Source: Streptococcus mitis
GTDB lineage: Bacteria; Bacillota; Bacilli; Lactobacillales; Streptococcaceae
Reading direction: 5' to 3'
DNA length: 64,000 bases
NCBI RefSeq assembly: GCF_003943935.1
Contig: NZ_RJOB01000007.1
Location: 1 to 64,000 of the forward strand
Part shown: positions 57,185 to 64,000 of the stretch, piece by piece
Layout: each line of letters starts with the position of its first letter
How positions within the stretch are numbered: position 1 is the stretch's first letter
Position numbers and translations under genes: made by a program
The notes under the pieces: generated by a model
What the model saw: the letters and a program-made list of their open reading frames with translations, nothing else
The model's database searches: none
What the model was told of the DNA's origin: nothing

Positions 57185-57763
57185 GTGGATTTTGATAAAT
57201 ATAAAAAATTAGTTACATATTACTGGCAAAATGATAATAGGGAGTTAAATATCCAAAATCGTATTATTATACCTTTCCTAGAGTCGATTTTGCCTTACGA
57301 TATTGTTGATACATCTACTATTTATAAAGGGAAAAAGGAAACAATTAGAAATGATTTCGCAGGAGAAAAATATTCACCTGATATAGTAATTGCAAAAAAC
57401 TGGCTTTGGAATAAGGTAGAAGATGAACAGATTGTAAAAAATAAGCCGACATACAAAGCAATAATCGAAGTAAAAACTCTAGCAAATGAAGAAAGAGAAC
57501 AATCACAAAGACAAGTTGCCGAATATTTAACGAAAGTTCCAATTGTTATTCTAACTGACGCTTTGATGTGGGAAATATCTTTTGCTGATTCTGGAAAAAC
57601 TATTAAAATTTCTTTGGAAATGGAGCAAACGGTTCAACATAAAGGGCAAGTCTATAAATTTCCAGCTGACGTATGTACCCGTAAACTTCCACTAACAGAT
57701 TTAACGTTTGATGCTGATAAGTGGAGAGAATTAAAAAATACTTTAAAAAAATATTTAAAATAG
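57185..57763 (+). CDS. Stand-alone PD-(D/E)XK nuclease, HsdR N-domain type
   Basis: A 192-residue protein resembling the nuclease domain at the N terminus of type I restriction subunit HsdR. It has a helix Q-N-R-I-I-I-P-F-L-E-S near 24-34, then S-P-D-I-V (Asp 66) and I-I-E-V-K-T (Glu 95, Lys 97), which complete the catalytic triad, then the Q-x-x-x-Y-L and V-I-L-T-D-x-x-x-W-E segments. The helicase/translocase of HsdR is absent. GTG start with GGTGGTGA upstream and an in-frame TGA directly before it. Last gene of the cassette; a terminator follows. Confidence 0.8.
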   Translation: MDFDKYKKLVTYYWQNDNRELNIQNRIIIPFLESILPYDIVDTSTIYKGKKETIRNDFAGEKYSPDIVIAKNWLWNKVEDEQIVKNKPTYKAIIEVKTLANEEREQSQRQVAEYLTKVPIVILTDALMWEISFADSGKTIKISLEMEQTVQHKGQVYKFPADVCTRKLPLTDLTFDADKWRELKNTLKKYLK

Positions 57764-57795
57764 GAGAGGTTATAGCGATATTTATTTAAATTACC

Positions 57796-57832
57796 AAAAA
57801 AGGGTACGATAACATTTGTGCCCTTTTTACTT
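57796..57832 (+). terminator. Terminator of the DGQHR cassette
   Basis: Stem AAAAAGGGTAC / GTGCCCTTTTT (one G:T pair) with a 12-base loop, then ACTTTT. Beyond it, 57833-57938 is A/T-rich and empty. Confidence 0.75.
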
Positions 57833-57938
57833 TTAGTAAAATATTTTTTTATTACTTATTTATGACTTATTCATTATTATAATCAAATATAACTAAATTC
57901 GATAATCTGGGATGAAAAAAATAAATAATAGGTTTGAT

Positions 57939-59217
57939 TTAATCTTCTTCCTTATTTTTTGCTCGAACTTGTTCAATTTTTTCCCATAATTTCCTTTCTT
58001 TTCTCGCAGCCCAGCTATTTGGGTGTTTTTTTATATAATATCTTTCTCTTGCCGAGACTGTATTTTCCCATCTTAGACTTTTGTTAATCAATGGCTTCAA
58101 GATTTCTTTATCACCTGTTTTTAAATAATTTAAAACCTCATTTCCATATTGATATTTCTTTACATAACCTAAATAATTGCCCTGCCAATGGCTATTATTT
58201 TCTTCAAAAATTTGGAAGCTACACAAAGAATTAAATAGTTTTTCTGATAAATCTAAAATATATGTTGCATATATCTCTTCTATTTCTTCATAACCTAAAT
58301 ATTCGTCAGTATATTTTCCAAGTTTATCATCTAAATTATCTCTGGTTATAGAACATATTAAATCATTGTCTCAAATTTCATTACTATATTTCTCCTGAAT
58401 TTCTTCTGAACTTAGTCCTCTCTGATACAAGTGCATTTCCTGTTGTATTGAGATGATTGGCCCTAAATTTTGGTAAGTACAATTTTCCTGACTATATTTT
58501 TCTTTGTATCCGTAGTAACTCCTTTCCTTAAAAAAATGATCCATTTCTTTCTTTATAACGTCATGATAAAATGCGGTCATAATATCATCGATATATATTA
58601 ATTTGTTTATTTTTGTTAATTTTTCTTTTTTATCTTTATAATATTCCCAAAACCAATAACTAAGATTTAAATCTAATCTGGTAGCTCGGAAAATGCCTGT
58701 AATCAACAATTCATAATGTTCTTCAAGGAGTATATTATATACTTTTTGAAGATCAACAACATCTAATTTAATTTTTCGAATTTAATATTAAGTGGCATAT
58801 AACCTAATATGATTCTCCACAGATTTTCATCATGAGTTTCAGAAAGTATATCTAAAATAATACTTGTTTCTAAAAATGATTCAAGTATAGAATGTTCAGA
58901 AGAATCACCGAAACATATTTCATCATATGATTTGGACATTATGTTTCGTTCAATATATTCTACTTCTTCATTGCTGTCTAAGCCAAATTTTGTACCATAT
59001 TCATCAAATTTACAATTATTCAAGACGTCTTCTATTGAATTGGAAGTGTATAAAACGGATTCTTTGAAGTTACCATCCCTCTCCTGGTAAGGCTAATTAA
59101 AGGAGGATTACTGGGAAAGATTTCTTTGTTGGTAAGTTTTTTATATTTTTTTAATATTTTTATTTTACCCTTCATACCAGTAATACTCTGTAGATAGTCT
59201 TGATTTGCGCTCTTCAT
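57939..59217 (-). pseudogene. Large broken gene of unknown family
   Basis: Minus-strand fragments at 59217-59032, 59023-58763, 58709-58371 and 58226-57939 join into one product of about 420 residues once lesions are repaired. There is one in-frame TGA at 58371-58373, a one-base frameshift in an A run near 58770, and at least one frameshift near 59050-59080, where a third frame reads L-P-G-E-G-W. The protein looks soluble, rich in acidic and aromatic residues, with a basic C terminus (ARKERKLWEKIEQVRAKNKE). No family recognised. Confidence 0.6.
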
Positions 59218-59318
59218 TAATAAATTTTATTTTGGAATCTAATCTTAATGAAGCACAATCTATTAAAAATTTTTTTGTTCTCTTAAATAGCATAAATTCT
59301 CCTCTGAAAATGTGGTAT

Positions 59319-60071
59319 ATTTTGTATGATAAAATTCACGCGCTAAATAAACGTATCCTACAATATGCTGTGACAATGCAGATTATTGATATAAATCCAG
59401 CTCGTGAAGTTATTCTTCCTCGTAAAATAAAAAAGGGTAGAAACAAAGTAAAACACTTTAATAACTTAGAGTTAAAGCATTTTCTCAGCTATTTAGAAGA
59501 GGCTAACTTAGCAATATATAGAAATATCTATGAAATTACTTTGTACAAGTTTCTTCTTGCTACTGGTTGCCGTATTAACGAAGCATTAGCTCTACACTGG
59601 TCAGATATTGACCTACATAATGCAACTGTGAATATTACAAAGACACTAAATCATTTAGGTGAGATTAACAGCCCAAAGTCTGAGGCAAGTTATCGCACAA
59701 TTGATATTGACCCACAAACTATAGAAGTCTTAAAAGTGTATCAAAAAAGACAAAGGCAAGAAGCTTGGAAACTTGGTCGAACTGAAACTGTTGTCTTCTC
59801 AGATTTTATTCATAAATACCCAAACAATAAAACACTATCAACTCGTTTAAACACACGTTTCAAACATGCTGGTGTACCTAATATTGGATTCCATGGTTTT
59901 AGACACACACACGCTAGTCTTTTGCTAAACTCTGGAATACCATATAAAAAATTACAACACCGTCTAGGTCATTCTACGCTAGCTATGACTATGGACACTT
60001 ACAGTCATCTCTCCAAAGAAAAAGCAAAAACAGCCGTCTCATTTTATGAGAAAGCTGTTAGTTCGTTATAA
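59319..60071 (+). pseudogene. 5'-truncated tyrosine recombinase (integrase)
   Basis: About 250 C-terminal residues of a phage/ICE-type integrase: the end of the core-binding domain (R-I-L-Q-Y-A-V-T-M-Q-I, N-P-A-R), then the full catalytic domain with G-C-R-I-N-E-A (Arg), H-G-F-R-H-T-H-A (His-x-x-Arg), L-G-H-S and the nucleophile in D-T-Y-S-H-L. The N-terminal arm-binding domain is missing; upstream codons from 59205 are unrelated. It abuts rpsD, marking the right border of the island. Confidence 0.82.
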
Positions 60072-60123
60072 GTGATGACAAAAATGATGACAAACCCAGA
60101 GATCAACATTTTAAGACAAAGCA

Positions 60124-60150
60124 AAAAGCCCACTGTTGTAGGCTTTCTGT
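60124..60150 (-). terminator. Terminator after rpsD
   Basis: Minus strand stem AAAGCC-AC / GT-GGCTTT (one mismatch) followed by TTGCTTT, inside the island border. Confidence 0.7.
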
Positions 60151-60166
60151 AAGATATTTCTTAAAA

Positions 60167-60778
60167 TTAAAGCATTTTGTTGTAGAATTCAACGACAAGT
60201 GCTTCGTTGATTTCTGGGTTGATTTCGTCGCGTTCTGGCAAGCGAGTTAATGAACCTTCCAATTTTTCAGCGTCGAATGATACGAATGCTGGACGTCCAA
60301 GAGTAGCTTCTACTGCTTCAAGGATTGCTGGAACTTTCAATGATTTCTCACGAACTGAGATCACTTGACCTGGAGTTACGCGGTATGATGGGATATCAAC
60401 GCGTTTTCCGTCAACAAGGATGTGACCGTGGTTTACGAATTGACGAGCTTGACGACGAGTAGTCGCAAGACCAAGACGGTAAACAACGTTATCCAAACGA
60501 CGTTCCAAAAGAAGCATGAAGTTGAAACCTAGGATTCCGCCTTTGATTTTTGTAGCTTGTACGAACAAGTTACGGAATTGTTTTTCACCTACACCGTAAG
60601 TGAAACGAAGTTTTTGTTTTTCAGCCAATTGCAAACCGTATTCTGACAATTTAGAACGGTTGTTTGGTCCGTGTTGTCCTGGTACGTAGTTACGACGTGC
60701 CAATTCTTTACCTGTACCTGTAAGTGAAAGGCCAAGGCGACGAGCTTGTTTCCAAGATGGTCCTGTATAACGTGACAT
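60167..60778 (-). CDS. rpsD: 30S ribosomal protein S4
   Basis: A 203-residue primary rRNA-binding protein of the small subunit, full length, with N-terminal S-R-Y-T-G-P-S-W-K and the S4 RNA-binding domain ([11 protein letters not shown], about 92-102). AGGAGG ribosome site. Transcribed alone from a promoter just after the kinase gene, with a leader of about 150 bases. Confidence 0.97.
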   Translation of the reverse strand: MSRYTGPSWKQARRLGLSLTGTGKELARRNYVPGQHGPNNRSKLSEYGLQLAEKQKLRFTYGVGEKQFRNLFVQATKIKGGILGFNFMLLLERRLDNVVYRLGLATTRRQARQFVNHGHILVDGKRVDIPSYRVTPGQVISVREKSLKVPAILEAVEATLGRPAFVSFDAEKLEGSLTRLPERDEINPEINEALVVEFYNKML

Positions 60779-60966
60779 GTAAATGTCCTCCTGATATAAA
60801 TAATATTTCGGTGGAAATAGTCACTTAGAAAGCCCTGATTCGTGCAGATGCCCTTCGCCTAAACAGCCAAGGTTACTTATCATAAGACACCTGTTGACGA
60901 GCTTCATGCTTTCCTGCTGATATTTCACACAAAATCCATTTTACCATGAATAGCTGGATTTGTAAA
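60779..60966 (-). promoter_or_regulatory. rpsD promoter and long leader
   Basis: Minus strand -35 TTTACA (60961-60966), 17-base spacer, extended -10 TGGTAAAAT (hexamer 60938-60943). The leader of about 150 nt is GC-richer than its surroundings and contains several short inverted repeats, with no reading frame. In Bacillus the rpsD leader is a binding site for S4 itself; the same may hold here but I could not match the fold. Confidence 0.55.
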
Positions 60967-60972
60967 GGGGTT

Positions 60973-62025
60973 TTAAGCTTTATTTTCATTGCCAGAGAGA
61001 TTGAGAACAAGGGTAAAGGTGCTTCCTAGACCGTACTGACTAGTAACTGTGATTTCCCCACCCAATTGATGGGCCAATTCACGCGCAATCGCAAGACCCA
61101 AGCCATGACCACCTGTTTTCATATTACGCGAAGTTTCTACACGATAAAGGCGTTTGAAAATATTCTCCAAATCCTCTGGGGCAATTCCCTGCCCTTCATC
61201 GGTCACACTGATTGAAAGCTGGTTATTTTCCAGCTTAGCCACCACTTCCAGCTTGGTTCCTGGAGCTGAGTATTTAAAAGCATTATTGATCAGATTTACC
61301 AAGATACGAGAAAGTTTGGCATAATCTCCCTCAATACGGGCAGACTCAGGGATTACCTGCAAGTGAACATCTCGCTCCTCCTGCTCAATCAAAAACTGAA
61401 ATTCACTCATACACTCAATCAAGAGCTGATCCAGAAAAATGCTGTCTTTACTAGTTGTCTCTGCCTGATTTCTAGCTGTGTTTAGAGTCAAAAAATTCAA
61501 CTCTTCAACCAGTTTATTGAGTCGTTCCGTCTGGCGTCCAATGGTTGCCAGATAATGGTCCTGTTCTCCTTCCTTGATAACCCCATCTAAAATCCCTTCT
61601 ACCGTCGCTTGGATCGAAGTGATGGGGGTCTTGATATCATGCGACAGCTGGGCAATCATCAAACCCTTTTCTCGTTCGCTTTCTTCCAAGGAATCAAAGG
61701 TTGCTTGCAAATCATGGGACATTTCATTAAAAGCTTGGCCTAATTGCTGAAATTCTACAGGGCCTTGAACCTCCAGATTTGAAGGGAAATCCTTGTCCGC
61801 TACCCGCTTGGCATGTTCCTTAAGTTTTCCCAACGACGTAAAGACCGGAGATAGGAGAAAGAGACTAATCCCAGCACCAACAAGGCTGGCAACGATGGTC
61901 ATCCCAAGCAAAAAGTAAATCTCGCTTTTCGCAATCAGCATTTTTTGAACAGCCCAAAAAACCACGATAATCGTTAGGAGTGTTGAAATGATATACCCCA
62001 CTAAAATATAACTTTTTAATTTCAT
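60973..62025 (-). CDS. hk08: Sensor histidine kinase of a TCS08-like system
   Basis: A 350-residue kinase with two membrane segments (about 7-27 and 38-60) and a very short extracytoplasmic loop, then HAMP, the H-box L-S-H-D-I-K-T-P (His near 130), N-box and D-E-G-Q-G-I / G-H-G-L-G-L ATP-binding motifs. The minimal loop suggests sensing within the membrane, as in SaeS-type kinases. Its start overlaps the regulator's stop by one base. Position between pavB and rpsD matches pneumococcal TCS08. Confidence 0.9.
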   Translation of the reverse strand: MKLKSYILVGYIISTLLTIIVVFWAVQKMLIAKSEIYFLLGMTIVASLVGAGISLFLLSPVFTSLGKLKEHAKRVADKDFPSNLEVQGPVEFQQLGQAFNEMSHDLQATFDSLEESEREKGLMIAQLSHDIKTPITSIQATVEGILDGVIKEGEQDHYLATIGRQTERLNKLVEELNFLTLNTARNQAETTSKDSIFLDQLLIECMSEFQFLIEQEERDVHLQVIPESARIEGDYAKLSRILVNLINNAFKYSAPGTKLEVVAKLENNQLSISVTDEGQGIAPEDLENIFKRLYRVETSRNMKTGGHGLGLAIARELAHQLGGEITVTSQYGLGSTFTLVLNLSGNENKA

Positions 62026-62720
62026 TAACTACCTCGTGCTTTCTCAATTTTGTAGCCCAAGCCCCAGACGGTTTTGATGGTGGGTGTTTCTGAACTAGCA
62101 TGTTTAGCCAACTCCTGTCGAAGAGCATGAATATGAACATTCAAGGTATTGGTATCATCTACATAGTCTTCCTGCCAGACCTTTTCATAGAGGTCTGTCT
62201 TAGAAAAAACGCGCTCTGGATTGCTGGCTAAAAGCCATAGAAGTTCGAAGGATTTGACTGTTAAATCAAGCCCCACATCTCCGACTTGGACCTCATGACT
62301 ACCGTGATTCATCCGTAAATCCCCGAGACTGACGACTTCTGTCTCACCTCCACGATGAAGGCGACGTAAGATATTGTGGACACGCAAAACCAGCTCACGA
62401 GGGCTAAAGGGCTTGGCAATAAAGTCGTCTGCCCCTAAGCTCAGGCCGTAAATTTTGTCCTGCTCACTAGTCTTAGCCGTGATAAAGAGAAAAGGCTGAT
62501 CTGGAGATTGATACTGGACTTCGCTAATCAAATCATAACCATCCATCCGAGGCATCATGATATCTGTAATAATCAAATCAATCGGTTTTCGCTTGAAGAT
62601 TTCTAAGGCCTCTACCCCATCATGAGCTACCAAAACCTGATATCCTGCCTGAACCAGATAACGTTGATGAATATCTGTGATTTCTACCTCGTCGTCAACG
62701 AGTAAAATTGTCTTTCCCAT
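62025..62720 (-). CDS. rr08: OmpR-family response regulator of a TCS08-like system
   Basis: A 231-residue regulator: receiver domain with acidic pair D-D (10-11), phospho-acceptor Asp in I-I-T-D-I-M-M-P (about 54) and Lys in K-P-F-S; then an OmpR winged helix ending in T-V-W-G-L-G-Y-K. ATG 62720 (MGKTILLVDD) with AAAGGAGAG; a longer frame is rejected because it passes through the promoter. In pneumococcus TCS08 affects pavB and pilus expression (from memory). Confidence 0.92.
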   Translation of the reverse strand: MGKTILLVDDEVEITDIHQRYLVQAGYQVLVAHDGVEALEIFKRKPIDLIITDIMMPRMDGYDLISEVQYQSPDQPFLFITAKTSEQDKIYGLSLGADDFIAKPFSPRELVLRVHNILRRLHRGGETEVVSLGDLRMNHGSHEVQVGDVGLDLTVKSFELLWLLASNPERVFSKTDLYEKVWQEDYVDDTNTLNVHIHALRQELAKHASSETPTIKTVWGLGYKIEKARGS

Positions 62721-62758
62721 CTGTCTCTCCTTTGAAAAAAACAGTGCTATACCACAAT

Positions 62759-62767
62759 AGTATAACA
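62759..62767 (-). promoter_or_regulatory. Promoter of rr08-hk08
   Basis: Minus strand extended -10 TGTTATACT (hexamer 62759-62764), about 39 bases before the rr08 start; weak -35. It lies 76 bases or less from the pavB stop. Confidence 0.5.
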
Positions 62768-62843
62768 CTATTTTAATCTCTTTACGAACATTCTAATCGA
62801 TATCTGGATTTTTCAAATCCTAGATAGAAAGTCTGTAGCTAGA

Positions 62844-64000
62844 CTAGTCATTTTCCTCTTTTTTAGCTTTCAAACCGAGACCACCTAACAGTCCTGCTAA
62901 GGCGAGTCCAAAGAATCCAAGAGTAGCCATTGATGTTTGGGCTTCACCAGTATATGGAAGCATGTCTTTTTGGTCTTTCATTTGATCAGCCATCATTGGG
63001 GTTGACACCTTGTTATTGGATGTCATCTTGCCTTCATCAGACATTTTGCTTGAGGTTGCTGGAGCTTGATCTTGTTTCATGCTTGGTGTTGCCATAGGCT
63101 GGCTAGCATTCATGGTTTTGTCCTGCTCTTTGCTAGGCATCATCTTATCCTGGCTAGCAGCTGGCATTTTAGATTTCATCTCATCTTGATTGGCACTTGG
63201 CATTTGAGCGTTCATCTTAGACGCATCTTGATGACTATTCATCATTGGAGCTGGCATAGCTGAACCATTAGAAGATGGGACGAAGCCTGATTGCATCTGA
63301 GTAAGAGACTGATGTCCATTCAAGTTTACTGTCAAATCCTTAGTCGCTACGAGATTGCTCAAATCGGCCTTGCCGTCTTTGGCACCGTACACTTTGATAG
63401 TTGCTTTATAGCTTTGAGTGCCGTTTTGTTTCAAAAGGTCAAGAAGCTCTTTGTCAGATTTACCTTGAGTACCTGCCAAGTCCACTTCATAGAAGTAAAG
63501 ACCTTTGCCCAATTTTTCTACTGGTGGAAGGGCGGGGTTTTTAGCTGAGCCGTTGTCTGACCATGGGGCTTTGTCAGAGGCTTTTAAGATCAGACGAGTC
63601 AACATACCGTCACCAGCGAAGAATTCGTAAGGAATGACTTGGTTGACACCAGCTGTGAACGGTCCAGGGAAATTAGCTTTGTCTAGGTAAGTGGCTGGGA
63701 CATCTACTGTGTCTTTAGTATTGTCGGCTACGCCCTTTTGCACTTCAGCTGGAGTAGTCAAGCCATTCAAGTTGACATCCAATTCTTTAGTCGCTACAAG
63801 GTTGCTTAAATCGGCCTTACCATCTTTAGCACCGTATACCTTGATAGTGGCTTTATAACTTTGTGTACCATTTTGTTTCAAGAGGTCTAGAAGCTCTTTA
63901 TCAGATTTACCTTGAGTACCTGCCAAGTCCACTTCATAGAAGTAGAGACCTTTGCCCAATTTTTCTACTGGTGGAAGGGCGGGGTTTTTAGCTAAACCGT
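62844..64000 (-). CDS. pavB: PavB-like SSURE-repeat cell-wall protein (5' end outside window)
   Basis: The 3' 385 codons of an LPXTG surface protein; the frame is open to the right edge, so the start lies beyond. It contains SSURE repeats of 149 residues (447 bases): one complete and one cut by the window edge, nearly identical (L-G-K-G-L-Y-F-Y-E-V-D-L-A-G recurs at 63959 and 63512). In PavB these repeats bind fibronectin and plasminogen. Then comes a Met/Gln/Lys/Ser-rich linker of about 110 residues, the sorting motif L-P-Y-T-G-E, a hydrophobic segment and a K-K-E-E-N-D tail. Neighbouring TCS08 supports the identity. Confidence 0.88.
   Translation of the reverse strand, partial: GLAKNPALPPVEKLGKGLYFYEVDLAGTQGKSDKELLDLLKQNGTQSYKATIKVYGAKDGKADLSNLVATKELDVNLNGLTTPAEVQKGVADNTKDTVDVPATYLDKANFPGPFTAGVNQVIPYEFFAGDGMLTRLILKASDKAPWSDNGSAKNPALPPVEKLGKGLYFYEVDLAGTQGKSDKELLDLLKQNGTQSYKATIKVYGAKDGKADLSNLVATKDLTVNLNGHQSLTQMQSGFVPSSNGSAMPAPMMNSHQDASKMNAQMPSANQDEMKSKMPAASQDKMMPSKEQDKTMNASQPMATPSMKQDQAPATSSKMSDEGKMTSNNKVSTPMMADQMKDQKDMLPYTGEAQTSMATLGFFGLALAGLLGGLGLKAKKEEND

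Noticed and set aside
55989..57763. A complete Dnd phosphorothioation or type I restriction locus
   Set aside because: Only the DndB-like and HsdR-N-like parts are present; cysteine desulfurase, DndC/D/E, HsdM, HsdS and helicase genes are all absent nearby.
60973..62720. CiaR-CiaH two-component system
   Set aside because: The very short sensor loop of the kinase and the position between pavB and rpsD fit TCS08 instead.

Overview
The window is chromosomal DNA from a Streptococcus of the mitis group (S. mitis, S. oralis, S. pseudopneumoniae or a close relative). Evidence: pneumococcus-like patA/patB, hexA-type mutS, the malM-malP / malXCD / malAR regulon, pbp1b, RlmA(II), a 107-bp RUP-type repeat, and a TCS08-like two-component system next to a PavB-like SSURE-repeat surface protein. 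It is low-GC DNA with dense operons, many extended -10 (TGn) promoters and strong hairpin terminators. Species cannot be fixed from the sequence alone.

Bases 1-48643 are mostly core genome. From the left: a promoter of ribosomal-RNA type reading out of the window, tRNA-Glu, gltX-cdd, pgi, a class I glutamine amidotransferase, the PatAB heterodimeric drug exporter with a leader hairpin, mutS and argR (divergent from argS), an unexplained array of structured repeats (13201-13518), gpsA-galU, a RUP, then rhomboid/5-FCL/deacetylase/dapH (folate and lysine/DAP metabolism). dapH is preceded by a candidate structured RNA. An EamA transporter, pbp1b, tyrS and rlmA follow. The maltodextrin regulon (25352-35091) has MalR-type operators and CcpA-type sites between its divergent arms. 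Then come YitT and aspS, a nine-gene ABC transporter / XRE regulator / small membrane protein operon (37958-42028), hisS, an MFS pump with an Rgg-family regulator, a MIP18-family protein, ilvD, and rpmF-rpmG.

Bases 48644-60166, between rpmG and rpsD, form an accessory island of about 11.5 kb, visibly richer in A+T and full of wreckage. It holds a cluster of TCACTAC repeats, a severed LPNTG cell-wall anchor, the 3' half of a tRNA-Leu gene, and a second decayed copy of that segment 2.26 kb away. It also has a truncated IS3-family element, an FtsX-type permease pseudogene, a multiply broken gene and a 5'-truncated tyrosine integrase. Two intact-looking cassettes sit in this debris: (i) an Nmad2-like gene and an Nmad3-like gene (families predicted to act on modified nucleotides) with a 65-codon gene; (ii) a membrane protein, a DGQHR (DndB-like) protein and a stand-alone PD-(D/E)XK nuclease resembling the N-terminal domain of HsdR. 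Cassette (ii) has its own promoter and terminator and is the best candidate here for an undescribed defence or DNA-modification-sensing system.

Bases 60167-64000 return to core genes: rpsD with a long leader, the TCS08-like histidine kinase and response regulator, and the 3' part of a pavB-like gene that runs off the right edge.
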